A DNA stretch of 64,000 nt from Channa striata. Lineage: Eukaryota; Chordata; Actinopteri; Anabantiformes; Channidae. Numbering within the stretch: position 1 is the stretch's first letter; each line of letters begins with the position of its first letter. Under the pieces are notes generated by a model. That model ran no database searches. It was not told the DNA's origin and was given only the letters and a program-made list of their open reading frames with translations. Location of the stretch: the NCBI GenBank assembly GCA_033026295.1, contig CM065189.1:958377-1022376 (forward strand), read 5' to 3'. The position numbers and the translations under genes were made by a program. Positions 46,130-57,839 of this stretch are shown here, piece by piece.

Positions 46130-47063
46130 ACATCAGAAAATGCAGACCCTACTTATTTCTGCCAGAAATTCATCACCAGATGCTGCTGCAAAGGCAGCAG
46201 CCAGGACGGGATAAATGTTTCACCTAACTCACTTTTTCTCCCACAGAAACAGGCTGACATGTCAACCATGTAGTCAGTGGAAAGCATATGTACAAAACTT
46301 TGCGAAGAAATTAGGTGCAAAACTGGAAAAAGTGACATGGCTCGGTCACATATAAACCTTGATCACTTAAATCATATTTGCATTCGTATTTAAAGCTGGA
46401 TCATGGCAGACGTTTGCAAAGGGGGGATGTGTGCATATTCTAACACCCACTTTACATACTGCAGGGCATGTTAATCTGTGCAGCAGACAATGCCATTACA
46501 TGCCACCGCAAGGCCACCCCCCACCTGATAGAGCCTTTGAATATTGGATGATTGATTTGATTGAGGTATTGCTATGTGGAAACAGAGATGTTGCTTGACC
46601 ATGGTTTGCATGTTGAGCAAGTGGGTAGAGGCTGTTGTTTTCTCTTTTCCAAACAGGATGCACCTACTGTGGTAAAAGGCCCCAACAATCCCAGGACTGT
46701 TCAGTGAAGCATTCCAAAAGAAAGTATTTGTGAAAGTGGTTTTGGATTTACCATCAAGATGTTAAACGCTTTGTGAAAAAACTGTGTTATATAATAAATA
46801 TAAGCATTTATAATGCTTTATTTGTAAGCATTTTTGCCTTCTCACCCCCAGAATACAGATGTCATAGAATCACTTAAGACCAAGTTAGCAAAATGGTGTG
46901 ACGAGACAGGTTAGACATGGGTTTAGTGCATTGATGCTATTTTTTAAACAAGTTAAACCTCCTAGCGTTGTACTAATGCAGAACAAACAATGATATGATG
47001 TGATTTTTAAATGTTGCGCATTCCACGTCAGCCGCTGAAAAAGGATCCCCACACTGGAACCGG
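46130..47063 (+). pseudogene. ERV copy 1 RNase H/integrase remnant
   Basis: It aligns by eye to copy 2, 58430-59525, with shared stretches such as gcaaaggggggatgtgtgcatatt, ctttgaatattggatgatt and gcaagtgggtagaggctgttgttttctct. Weak integrase-core traces follow, for example a frame reading SKQDA/T-VVKG near 46655. Stops occur throughout. Its end reads actggaaccgga, as copy 2 does at 59518. Confidence 0.65.
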
Positions 47064-47647
47064 AAAAGGAAATACAATTCAATTCAATTCAATTCAATTC
47101 AACTTTATTTATATAGCGCCAATTTACAACAAGGTCATCTCAGGGCACTTTACATAATAAAGTCAAGACTATACAAACAGGTAGAGAAAACCCAACAAAT
47201 CCCCCTTGAGCAAGCCATAGGCAACAGTGGAGAGGAAAAACTCCCTTTAACGGAAGAAACCTCCAGCAGAACCAGGCTCAGGGTGGGCGGACATCTGCCT
47301 TGACCGGTTGGGCAGAGTGGAAAGTGGAGAGAGAAAAGAACAGAGCAACAAAAGCAGCAACAAAACATTGAGCAGGTTAATAGGACCAGTAGCTGCACAC
47401 TGGAGGACACACAGCGCCAAATCCGGGGACACCTGAAGACAGGGAGAGAGAGAGGGGGAAAGAGAGGGAGAGAGACGACTACCGGACAAAGAAGACACAG
47501 AGTTAATGTCATACAGTGGTGACATTATAAATTAGGGGTGAGAGGAGAGAATGAAGAGAAGAGGAAGTGGCATAGTGCAGAGTCCCCCAGCAGTCTAAGC
47601 CTATAGCAGCATGACTATAACCAACTATAAGCTTTATCAAAAAGGAA
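47064..47647 (-). mobile_element. L2 LINE 3' end nested in ERV copy 1
   Basis: The insert at 47072-47639 carries the L2 3' UTR and a tail of attca repeats (47075-47101, TTGAAT on the minus strand). It lacks RT coding, so it is severely 5'-truncated. It is bounded by aaaaggaa at 47064-47071 and 47640-47647. Copy 2 of the ERV (59518-59545) is uninterrupted at the same point, which confirms the empty site. Confidence 0.85.
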
Positions 47648-47985
47648 CAACAGGCGTACACCGACCTGACAAGGAGGCAATTGCCGTGCTGCGCCAGCAC
47701 TTCAAGCTTCAATGTCAAGAAGGGTGAATACAGAAAGGTGAAAAAGGCGACATCTGGTGCCCAACAATGGAGAACTCCACACAAGAGCACAAGTGCACCG
47801 ACTCTAAATGAAGGACGGGTACCTGAAGACCAGATTTTGCACACCGCTTCACCATGAATGCAGCATTCCTGTGGACAATCTGTGCATTGGTACAATTAAT
47901 AGTTTACCCAGCAATGCACAAACAGTTCCAGACCAACAAGAAATGCACATGAACCTACATGTTTGCTTGAGTGTCCCCATTTTTG
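47648..47985 (+). pseudogene. ERV copy 1 integrase end and env start
   Basis: It begins caggcgtacaccgacctgac and runs parallel to copy 2 at 59543-59880, including the 'ggtgcccaacaatggaga' region and the presumed env N-terminus. Most of env is gone; the alignment ends near 47960. There is no intact frame. Confidence 0.6.
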
Positions 47986-48145
47986 GAGCTGTGTGTCTTC
48001 CAGTCCACAGCTACTGGTCCTACCAACCTTCCCAATGTTTTCTGCCTGGTTCTGCTGGAGGTTTCTTCCATTAAAGGGAGTTTTTCCTCTCCACTGTTGC
48101 CTATAGCTGCTCAAGGGGGATTTGTTGTCTTTTTTGCACATACCC
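47986..48145 (+). repeat. L2 3' UTR fragment without tail
   Basis: Contains ccagtccacagctactggtcctaccaacc and ggttctgctggaggtttcttcc...ctgctcaagggggatttgtt, matching L2 3' UTR read on the plus strand. It stops before the gcgc...attgaa end. Similar tail-less pieces lie at 55090-55300 and 60465-60585. Confidence 0.7.
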
Positions 48146-48493
48146 TATAGTCATGACTTCATCGATTACACGCACACACACACACACGACATCAGAGGAG
48201 GTGTTCATGGACTGATAAAACTCCATCACTTACCAAATGACCATCTAAACCCTGTCCATACTCTATGTGATGTTTTTACCTGAACTTTTCCAGATCCCCA
48301 ATTAGGAACCTCCATAACACTATAACAACATCAGTGTCTGGCCCTTGGGCCTAATTTTACGAACTTAATGAAGAAAGGTTTGATAATACTTGTGAATTAA
48401 CACTTCTGATGAACTGTTTCTGTTATTGCTCAGCCCCCAATAAAAAATCCTGACCAATCTTTTAGTTATCAATAAATGATAAAAGCCGGAATG

Positions 48494-48780
48494 TGTGAGA
48501 GAAAATTTCAATGTTTGCCCATGGTGACCAAATGTATTCTTTGAAAACTCTTTGACACCTCAGAAGACTGTCTGTCTCCACTGTCTTTAGACAATGGCTT
48601 CCCCAGGAAGCTGTCCCAGCAGGGAACACATAGAAGACGAGCAGTCTCAGAGACCTGCTAATTTGCTTCCTGACCAATGTGTGTTCACCTGTATGTAAGT
48701 TCTGTAAGGCTGATTTGGTTTTTAACCATTCCTTTGTCCTTTTGTGTGCAAGCTGAGTGGTTTAAAAGGCCGTACAACCT
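48494..48780 (+). mobile_element. ERV copy 1 LTR (partial)
   Basis: It begins tgtgtgagaga after a gataaaagccgga purine-rich run, at the place corresponding to 60694 in copy 2. It is more similar to the inverted LTR fragment at 5530-5775. The 3' edge is uncertain and no CA end was fixed. Confidence 0.65.
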
Positions 48781-48789
48781 GTAAAGGCA

Positions 48790-51700
48790 TCTGACAAATG
48801 ACTAATGACTGTTGCAGGTTGGAGTCCATTGGGGACTGTGGCCTTTGCCCATGCTTGTGTGGTTTTAACACATGTGTGTCGGGTTAGTTAGTGTTTGTTT
48901 CTATGGGATATACTGGAAGTGGTTAAAGAAAATGGATGGATCAGTTGCAATTCCATGAACTGACACAGCCTGTATGTGGAACATTATCAAGTAGGAAAGT
49001 AATATGAGGTTTTACATCACATGAAAACTACCGACACACACAACTGTAGCTTATTAGCAGCAGTTTGTTTGCATCGCTGCCCACTAACATTAGGCTTTAT
49101 GCATGATTGACAGCTTTCATGTAGCAATCATAAAAAACTCTGGAAGCCGTGCTCTGCTGTGCCAACAAGGCCATTTGAATTCAGTCAGGCCATGAAGCTA
49201 ATAAATCGCCACACCAATTAGGGGATATTAACCATCCGAGGAACAGTGTGTGTTACAGTGCAGCAGAGCAGTGTCTTCTTCTTTCAAATGGTGGATGCAG
49301 CTCTCGAAACATTAGAAGCTGACAGTCCTACTCTCCCACACACTGAGCCGTATTTTCCCTTCTTCCTTCTCACCCTCTTTCGTCCTCTGTCCTCCCCTGC
49401 ACTATGATTAGGCAACAACGTTGAGATCATTTAAAACGGACTGGTGCGGACAAATGGATGGGGGCCGGAAAAGGGAGGTGGGCTCAAATGGGGTCTTTGC
49501 GTGAGGAGGTGGAGGAGGGGGAGTAGAAGGAAGGTGCAGCCAAGGCAAACAGAAGAAGCTCAGAGTTTAGTTCTAGCTTCACTCACTGATTACTTTCAGC
49601 TATCTGTGAAAGAATGCTACTGTGGAGGAGCCAGCGTCGAGCCTCCCACACAGCAGCCCTCTCCATCCCTCAGCTCTTGCTTCAATCCTCTGCCTTTCCA
49701 CACTGTCCCACCCCCCACTGAGCAGATCCCAGGCTGCGTGCTGCAACTGAGCTAATGCTCCTCCCGGAGCGTGAAACGAGCTTCGATTGACACATTTGAA
49801 ACAATCCCTCCTTGTTGTTTCATCCCCGGCTTAGATGGGATTGATCTGCATCTCAGTTCTGATAAGTCTCAGGTTGGAATCTCTGCATTGTTGCAGGTTG
49901 AACACAATAGTGCGTAAAGTGTCTGCTGGCCACAGTGCTCATTATCAAGCGTCCGTATCTCCTTTAGTGCACCCTCCCCCCGGCCTGAACCGAGCCCCTT
50001 GTTGGTGAGATGATGTACTTCTCAGCCTATGTGTCAGGGGGAAGGAATGCTAATCTGGATGGGTTGTGGACTACAAAGTCTGAGATTTTTTGGCTGCCAG
50101 TTTCCACTGAACACTACTTTCCATGTGGAGCTGCTCCAGAGTGGCTGAGCTACAGAAGGAATTACCGGCTGACGGAGCCAAGTTGTTGACAGATTCCATA
50201 TTGCTCATCTGACCATACCTCCTCAATAAACATCACGAGCTGATGGGACGATCGGAGGCTTGATAGGTAAGACTGGGCGAACTTTGTATTAGTAGTGAGG
50301 CTGAAGTCATGTCTTCCCATATTTAGGCCACAGCAGATACATTACATAGCTAGAATGTTTTAGACACGTTTTTTAGCCAAAGCGAGGTCACAATGATCTC
50401 TACTTAATATTACTAAGAATAAATCCAATTGCATCAATTGTGTTTTTGGTCACCTCAATTACTATTTCATTATTAACTTTTGTCACCCGGTAAAGTTCTG
50501 TCTTTATACAGAAATCCATCCTTCTTGTTGTGTAAAGCTGCCTGTGCCTCTGTTAACCCAGATCCAGTGTCCATTCAAGCCTGGTGCCAGCAGCCCGTGT
50601 TTAGTGGGTCTCCTCCCACGTAGTTTTATGTCTGGACACTCAATACTGTTGGTCAAAGAAGCCAAACGTGAGTGTAATCGTTAATGAGCTTTCCTTTTGT
50701 CAGAGTCGTGTTTTGCATCCTCCTTCCCCTCCAGTGTAAGATAAAGAGAGACCCGAGTGTGAAACATCCATAACATTTTCCACAAGTCTCTGAAATTACC
50801 TTTTACTCAGGTTTGAAGGAGGGTCAACAGTGAGCCCCCACACTGGTGCAGTGAACACACCTTGAATGGGCCATGTGAGAGGGACTAGATCGCAACTGGT
50901 TTTGATATTTGTAAATGGTCTGACTGCTAAATGTTCAGCCATGTTGCATCTCATTCACCCATTCACACAGAGTTGTGGATGAAGTACTCAAACACAGAAG
51001 GCTACTGTCGCTCATTCCTCCCCACAGACGTCACACTGTACAACACATCCCTGCAGTGAACCAGGAGATGTGCGATATTCACCTGTTCTATACTAGATAC
51101 AGTGTTTTCACAGTTAATACTCTTACTGTCTTTTTGGTCTTGTTTTTTCTATTTTGCTGCTTTTCCCACTGTGGGATCAATAAAGTCTGAACTTGTCTTG
51201 TTATGAGATGGAGATGCGTGATTAGCACAAAAGTCCTGTCTGTATTTTCATTTATGTTTTCTTGGACTTTAGGTATTTTAGTACAGGTGTTCAACTTGAG
51301 TAAGGAAATAAAGAGGTACATGTAGATGAGAATTAATTTAGCACTTGCAGCCTATCCTTCAGTGTAGTGTGCAGTTAGGAATTATAAAGCTGTTTCATAC
51401 GATGCCTATAAGATAAGACGTGTAATAACACCAGGTCAGACCGACTACTTGAGTTTAGCAGCAACGTTACAGATGCTGTTGCACATCACCTCAGCAGCTC
51501 ACAGTCCAGAGAGGACTGACTGGCAAACATCTGCCTTTGTTCCTTGGAGTCTCTGGGAGTCTCATGTGAGTATTCAACTGCTTTAGGAAGACAAATTGAA
51601 AGATAAGTTTAAATGTAATATTTGTAGCTGGCAGAAATGTAAAAGCTTTGAGCTGGGCTGAAGAAGGGGACAGGAGATTTCTCAGGCTGGCATGATGATT

Positions 51701-54470
51701 GGTAAGCTGCCATCCTTTGCCCCCCCTACATCCTCCCAAACTTCTTATGAAGAAGACATTGTTAACAGTGGACACATTGCTGTGGGCTTGTCCTCAGCAT
51801 ACCTTTTAAGGTTGTTTTTTCCTCTCACCTTGCCGCCGTGTCCTGCAAAACAGCTCACTCCCATTAAGATGGGACGTGAAGGCAGCTAGTCAACATGCCT
51901 GGACCACCCTGATGTTCAAAGGCCTTCTCACTTTTCTCTTTGTCTTTGTATTGCTTTCCAAAATGCATCAAAAGCTGGGCTCTAATACGAAGACATGAAA
52001 ACATTCTCGCCGCTCAGCCCTGGGGCGGCACACAAACACCACGAAGAGCCTCCATGCTGGCTCTGCTCCAGCACTACACGCCCTCCTACAGTTACAGTCT
52101 TTCCATCATCTCTGCGGCGCCTTGCCAACCAGAAATCATTAGGCTCTGTTTTAGCTTAGCTCATCAGAAACCAATGTGTTCTAATTCAATTAACCTTTTC
52201 CTGACGCCAGAGGACAAAGCTTAATTGATATTAACACAGTTGGAACACGACCTCACCTTCTCCTTCTATCATGCAACCGTTGCACTGTTACTCTGTCTCG
52301 TTCATATGAAATTTGTTAATTTAATCTATTTGTTCCTATACTGCCCTTTCTAGGCTGCCGTCCTCTAACTTTGATCACACTGCATTAATTGGATTTACAG
52401 TTGTTGACTGGTACCGTCCATTTCAATCACATGACTGGTAACGTGAGTGGGCGGTGCAGTACATCCACAATCAGCTGCGATTGGAAAAGCAGCTGGTGCA
52501 TCCAGCAGAGGACGGAGGCCTGTGGACTCAGGGTCCTGCGGGGGCTGCTGGTGTTCCTAGGCTGTTTTGGGAGCTTGGCCGCTGAAGCACTCAGGGCGAC
52601 AGAAACTCACTCTGTTTCTTGAACCGTGCTGCCCTTTATTTGAGCTGGTTTGGATCATCCCTGCCAGAAAAAACCTTTCAGGAGCAGAGAGCTGAGCCCC
52701 ACCGAAGGATAAACACTGAGCCCTCCAATCACAATATGCCCCTCCACAGGCCTGCTTGTTTTGAAGAGGGATCACGTTCAGATTTTGTCCTATTAACATT
52801 TCAAAGCCTGATCAAATCATAAAATACCACAGCGCTTTTTCCCCTCTTCCTGTTTTCCAAGACGCCAATGGCTGCTGTTTGAATGGGAATGCATAGAACG
52901 TGACCCCTGGAAGAAATCAAATTTCATGTTGCTTATTATTGCCAATGTCCCCTCTCGTCTATTACAGTGATTCAATTTGGACTGTTTATAAGGCCTTTGA
53001 CATCACTGCAGAGACACTTGGACATTTACAGAGTCCATCTTAAAGAGTGGGCCCCCATCCAACACATATATTATTCTGTCTTAGTGCCATGAGGCTGTGG
53101 TTCCTCTTTGCTTTGAGAGAATTCACACTCTACTGCCGATCATCTGTGAGGGTCCCGTGTCCCCTGTCTGAACACGATCGCCGATTTGAGCCGCACACTT
53201 ATAGCAAAGGACTCGTTCGAGATGCACAAGTAATGGAAATGGAAAGATGTTCTTTTTAACTCTGAATGCGCTCAGCCTGCTATCGAGGAGGTCCCCAAGC
53301 TCAAAACCTTGCTCATTCATTCCTTTTCTTTTTAAAAGGGAGTTCATCACACTTACGCGACAAGTAGGAGTTTTTGTCAGGCACTTTACCCTAAAGTATA
53401 GAGCTAGATAGAGTACATTTGAGAATGTGAAGCACTGCTCTTGGAATTATTAAATCAAAAAAGCAGCTATCATATGCCCACTGTATCGGACAAGCAGTGA
53501 CTTAGAGGACATTTTGAGTTACAAGCCTTGGGGGAGGGGAGGTACAAATGATTTATGGAGATCAGGCTTCACGTTTTTATACACTCACAAGTTTTACCTT
53601 TGACAGATTTGCCTAACATAAGTTTGCTATATTTCTATGCCGCTCACAATTTTTAATAGTTTTATGGCAAATAATAAATAAAACACTATTTATTATAGTA
53701 ACATACGAGCGGCAACTCCTGTGGGAAAATTTAGGGACCGCCAGGTGTATAGGCTAAAGGGAGTTAGGCAGGGTTAGGAATACTTGGACAAATCGAGAGG
53801 AACATTCAGGGCTTGACATGTTTTGCCTGCCTGATAGCTAAACTCAGTTGTCATAAATTTTAAAAAGTAGGTTAATGAAAATAAAATAAACAGGCATGTC
53901 TGACAATTATTATTTTCTATTTACACCCAAAATATAACACTGAGAGGCAATAATATTAATCTCTCCTTTTCTAAATAATTAAAAAATATAAGTTAAATTT
54001 TGGGCAACCGGGGCTAAGTTGGTGAAACGGCTCGTCCACTAATATCAGGGTCATAAAAGAGCATCACGTGTTGTTCCCGTCACTAAGTGGTTTTAGTTTT
54101 GAATACATTACTGCATTAGTCTTCAGATGTGAGGTTTTGTATTAAAAGTTTAAAATAACGAAAGAATTCATTGTTGTGTCTGTATTTTTCGTTGTTTGAG
54201 ACAACAGGAATCCTACAGTGTCGCAGTGAAGTATAAATACTGGTCACGGGTCAGGATCAAATCTGAGGATGAGATGATCAGCAGAAAAGTAACGTGCTGA
54301 TTAAACGTCTATGTGACATATTTACACCTTATATTTAACACATAATTGATCCAAATACTGAAGAGCCTGATTTAAAAATATGTTTTCCAGCCTAAAACAC
54401 TGACACACCATCATCACCATGACAGTGAGGTGCCTTTGGAAAATGCAGAATAAGATACAAACAGGCTTTA
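48790..54470. other. Repeat-poor, apparently single-copy DNA
   Basis: Apart from a LINE B 3' end at 50975-51195, I recognise no transposon here and no protein-coding frame with a known domain. Several stretches have even composition without stops clustering (for example 49180-49800, 52000-52240, 52860-53260). They could be conserved non-coding elements or untranslated exons, but the sequence alone does not show it. Confidence 0.4.
50975..51195 (+). mobile_element. LINE B 3' end fragment
   Basis: The end ttttcccactgtgggatcaataaagtctgaac matches the conserved 3' edge also seen in minus orientation at 61690-61712. Upstream bases are 3' UTR-like. 5'-truncated, no RT coding kept. Confidence 0.6.
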
Positions 54471-54476
54471 ATTATA

Positions 54477-54512
54477 ATACCATCCATCCAATATCCATAA
54501 CCAATTATCCTG
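54477..54512 (-). repeat. Inverted end of the SINE-like repeat
   Basis: ccatccatccaatatccataaccaattatcctg is the reverse complement of the usual 3' end of the SINE-like repeat found at 54640-54905. It leads straight into palindrome 1. Confidence 0.6.
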
Positions 54513-54551
54513 TGATTTAATCTACTTCGAAGTAGATTAAATCACAGGATA
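54506..54551. repeat. Perfect 46-bp palindrome (palindrome 1)
   Basis: Every base from 54506 to 54528 pairs with its mirror in 54529-54551, with no loop. The centre is ctacttc|gaagtag. Checked base by base. Confidence 0.95.
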
Positions 54552-54557
54552 CACCAG

Positions 54558-54649
54558 CTACACCAGCTATGAATCTATAAATATATAATGCCTGATCTAC
54601 TTCGAAGTAGATCAGGCATTATATATTTATAGATTCATAGCTGGTGTAG
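54558..54649. repeat. Perfect 92-bp palindrome (palindrome 2)
   Basis: Every base from 54558 to 54603 pairs with its mirror in 54604-54649, with no loop. The centre shares the 18-bp core atctacttcgaagtagat with palindrome 1. The right arm ends in ctggtgtag, the first bases of the SINE-like repeat. Confidence 0.95.
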
Positions 54650-54905
54650 TGGTCAGCACCACCGTCTCACAGCTAGAAGGTCCCCTGGGTCCTCAGGTTT
54701 CCTTCCAAAGTGCAGAGACATGCACGTTCGGATAACTGGTGACTAAATTGCCAGTAGGTGTGAATGATTGTCTGTCTGTGGATGTCTCTTGGTGCTGAGC
54801 CGGAGAGAGACGGGAGGCCTATCCAGGATGTAGCCTGTCTCTCAGCCAATGACAGCTGGGACAGGCTCCAGCCCCCAACAACCCTGAAGAGGATAAGTGG
54901 TTAAA
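54640..54905 (+). repeat. High-copy fish SINE-like repeat, copy 3
   Basis: Contains gctggtgtagtggtcagcacc, ctcacagctagaaggtccc, agacatgcacgttcgg, taggtgtgaatgattgtctgtctg, gacagctgggacaggctccagcc and ggataagtgg...ggatgga. It is the most complete copy in the window. Confidence 0.75.
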
Positions 54906-55089
54906 ATAACGGATGGAAAACCATCCAGCCGCACAGCCATACTTTACAGCAGAAGGAAAGAGGACGAGGAGAGTCCTCACTCAGTTCCTTGGACCATAGA
55001 CAGGGCTGCAGTTTGTCCCTCTGCTGGCCATTATATTATTGTTTAGAACTGATTTATCCACCATTACACCCATTTACTATGAGGAATTT

Positions 55090-55300
55090 GTCCCTGTCCC
55101 CAGGTGTTCCCGGCTTTGGAGCTACTGGTCCTACCAACCCGCCCAGTGTTTTCCACTCAGACCAACCGGTCAAGGCAGATGGCCGCTCACCCTGATCCTG
55201 GTTCTGCTGGAGGTTTCTTCCGTTAAAGGGAGTTTTTCCTCTCCACTATTGCTGTTGGCTTTTCTCTAAATGTCTGTATAATCTGGACCTTATTGGAGCT
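55090..55300 (+). repeat. L2 3' UTR fragment without tail
   Basis: Carries ggtgttcccggctttgg, ctactggtcctaccaaccc, aaccggtcaaggcagatggccg, ggttctgctggaggtttcttccgttaaaggg and tttttcctctccact in L2 order on the plus strand. The terminal 'gccctgagatgacc...' part and tail are missing. Confidence 0.7.
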
Positions 55301-55761
55301 ATCTGAATTAATTTGTGGGACAACCCAGCTCCTGCTATCATCAGTTCCCACAAACCCAATCCCTCTTTAGGAGCACAAGTACCACCAAAGTACCCAAAAG
55401 CTGACTTCACCAGTGTATTTGAGTCTTAGATGTGATGTTTGATAGATGCCGTTCACATTAGCCTCATTGTCATTCAAATACACGGGAAGAGCGTAGCAGA
55501 CCAAAACTGTGTTTACTCCTGAGCCAATATGATATAAAAGGAGGGATGTCAGTAAACTCAAACCAGCCTCTACAATAATCACGTCTAGATGGACTCAGTG
55601 CAGAGACTGTAGAGTGGTAGGCAGCATAGAAGGGTGCAAGCAGCGTGTAACATCGCTTTATCTGTTGGTCGGGTTGTGTGTGAACATTTTTGTGTGTACA
55701 GCAGCAGATTTATTGCACTGCAGTGTCCATTCAGCTGGACTGTATAAATACTGGAACATTC

Positions 55762-55763
<2 letters not shown>
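55301..55763. other. Unassigned DNA
   Basis: No feature supported. Confidence 0.3.

Positions 55764-55818
<55 letters not shown>
55764..55818. repeat. (TG)n microsatellite, 55 bp
   Basis: Uninterrupted TG dinucleotides. It creates an artificial Cys-Val repeat frame. Confidence 0.95.
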
Positions 55819-55820
<2 letters not shown>

Positions 55821-55859
55821 GACTTCACAGTTGCATCTGTTTTGAGTGTGTGCATGTAT

Positions 55860-56050
55860 GAAGGGAGTGAGAGTGGGTCGGGGGGAGTTTAGGAGTCTCA
55901 CGGCGTGGGGGATGAAACTCGTACAAAATCGAGCTGTGGATCAGCTCAAGCAGCGTTTCTAGACTGACTGACTCCACAGCTATTCAGGGACGGGGGGGCC
56001 TTACAGGGTTAGACTCCTCCTCCCTGTACGCTGATGAGACCCACGGTTTT
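55860..56050 (-). mobile_element. Possible LINE C-terminal fragment
   Basis: The minus strand of 'ggagtttaggagtctcacggcgtgggggatgaa' encodes a stretch resembling F-I-P-R-A-V-R-L-L-N-S, the C-terminal motif of Rex1/CR1-like ORF2 proteins. Only this short motif supports the call. Confidence 0.4.
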
Positions 56051-56499
56051 TGGCACAAAGGTCATTAAGGTGAGGAGCAGTCTTGGGGGGGCACCTGTGT
56101 TGACCATGATTATCCATAAAATGCTTTTAGCACCTCATTCAGGCACGACACGGAGTAGCTCTGTTGCAGTCCTGCTCCACAGATTTAACTCTACACGTAC
56201 CGGTAGCTTGCAGAGCTTATAGGGTCACAGCTGGTAACCAGGATGACTTGCTTGACAGCTTGACTCCAGGAAGGTTTGTCGGTCATAAACCAACTTTGAT
56301 TTGTGGTGACATGTCGAGCACGTAAAACATTTGCAGTAACATTCAAGAACAATCTCCAAACCTGGAGAGGTCAGTTGGTCATTTCAACACCAGTTCTTTA
56401 CATTGACCAGAATATTCCACTAATGATCAGCAGCCCAGTCAGATTAATCTGAAGGGGAGGGATAACCTGATTGATTTTAGACATGTAAACACTTGTTCT
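56051..56499. other. Unassigned DNA
   Basis: Upstream of the ERV pol remnant; could hold decayed gag, but no motif is visible. Confidence 0.3.
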
Positions 56500-56519
56500 G
56501 CCCAAAATTGCTTATTACC

Positions 56520-57340
56520 GGATCTTGTATCATAGGAAACAGAAGAAACATTTTGTAGAAACTGAAACAGAAAGTGAATATGAAGGTCAGTGGTATGTAG
56601 AAAATGGGGAAGGTGCAGTGATATGTTTGACAAATGTGTATTGGACAAAGACTGCTGCTGTTGCCTCTGTCTCACTCTCCTCTAAACAGGAAGAACTATT
56701 TAGGGGAATACTCCACATGTCCTATTGGCAAAACCATCTGATTGGAGTTGGCAAGACCTTGGCCCATGGTTGCAGAAGACGCTGTTCCTCGAGGAATTCC
56801 AACCAACAGCATCAGATCCTAGGATGGAATATAGCTGGAAGGGTGATGTACATCGTACAATTTACATCAGTTGTACAGAGCTTATAGAACATTTGAGCTC
56901 ACTGATATTGCGCGTGCTGCAGCCTTTACCATCACTGAAACTAGTTTACCACCAGAGCTCGAGCAAATTCCTAAATCTCTCTGGGCAGCCCATAAATATG
57001 ATGAAGGCATTATGAAAAACGTAGAGCCTTTTACAGTCCTTCCAAAATCAGAGTGTAGACCATGGCAGAACAAACACTCTTTAAAACAGGAAGCCATCAT
57101 CAGTGGCATAAAGCCTGTGTAAAACTCCCTGTTAATGGCAGGTGTAATAACCTTTATTTGAGAATTCTCTTGTTGCAACTTATTTCTTGGAAACAGACCT
57201 AGGTCAACCAATTGGGTGGCGCTTTGTTCAAAATTACAGGAGGTGAAGGCAGCCATACACCCCTGAGCGCCTGAAGTAAAACTATACAAATTATTCTTTC
57301 TATGGTACCACCAAATTTGACAAACTTCTGTGTAACAGTA
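56520..57340 (+). pseudogene. ERV copy 2 protease-to-RT remnant
   Basis: One frame around 56871-57122 reads LPPELEQIPKSLWAAHKYDE, then VLPKSECRPWQNKHSLKQEA and IISGIKPV, the N-terminal block of retroviral RT. A frame-shifted continuation near 57130-57240 gives LMAGVIT and QPIGWRFVQN, the next conserved block. The upstream frame 56525-56760 is probably protease-region sequence but shows no catalytic triad. The RT palm with its catalytic pair is missing; a TTTG repeat lies shortly downstream. Confidence 0.75.
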
Positions 57341-57440
57341 CATAGATGATTCGCTAATTTGTATTTGTTAATCTGACGAAGCATGCAAAATTGATACGGT
57401 GCACCTGTTAAAACATCTTTTAGACAATGGCCATAAAGAT

Positions 57441-57492
57441 TTTGTTTGTTTGTTTGTTTGTTTGTTTGTTTGTTTGTTTGTTTGTTTGTTTT
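57441..57492. repeat. (TTTG)13 microsatellite
   Basis: Thirteen pure TTTG units within the ERV pol region, at the place where the RT palm would be expected. Confidence 0.95.
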
Positions 57493-57839
57493 AAACTGCA
57501 GTTTGTGCAATAAAGTGACTTGTCTGGGTCAGGTGATCACCCCAAAGGAAAAAAGTGTCACAAAATGAATTGCTGATTTTAAGGCTGACAAAAGCCAATG
57601 ATATTTTTTTTTTCCTTGCACGACACAATTTTGCCAAAGAATGGTTCCTGTGCGAAACTTTCCTGTTTGCTGTGGAGCGTGGTTGTTGCTTGTTGTGGTT
57701 GTGGGTGTTGGCACATGTTGACAGCATGCTGCCTCCTGAATTGTTTGCTGATTCATAGGCAGAACTTGGTTTGCCTAATACGGGTTAGTTTTTGACCAGG
57801 AAGACAGTTCAGTGGTTTCTGTGCATTGCTTGTGGGTGT

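Larger units (their letters stand above)
46130..48780 (+). mobile_element. Endogenous retrovirus copy 1, 3' part
   Basis: The plus strand keeps, in order, a heavily mutated integrase region (46130-47063), an env 5' remnant (47648-47985) and an LTR (48494-48780). Each corresponds to a segment of copy 2 at 58430-61130 in the same orientation. RT and upstream genes are absent. The copy is interrupted by an L2 3' end (47072-47639). It is an old, non-coding fossil. Confidence 0.75.

Noticed and set aside
47150..47525. Minus-strand frames of 90-120 residues, Leu/Cys/Ser-rich
   Set aside because: They lie in the L2 3' UTR and reappear in the copy at 61883-62231; untranslated repeat sequence.
55614..55892. 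Open frame with a Cys-Val repeat
   Set aside because: Artefact of the (TG)n run at 55764-55818.
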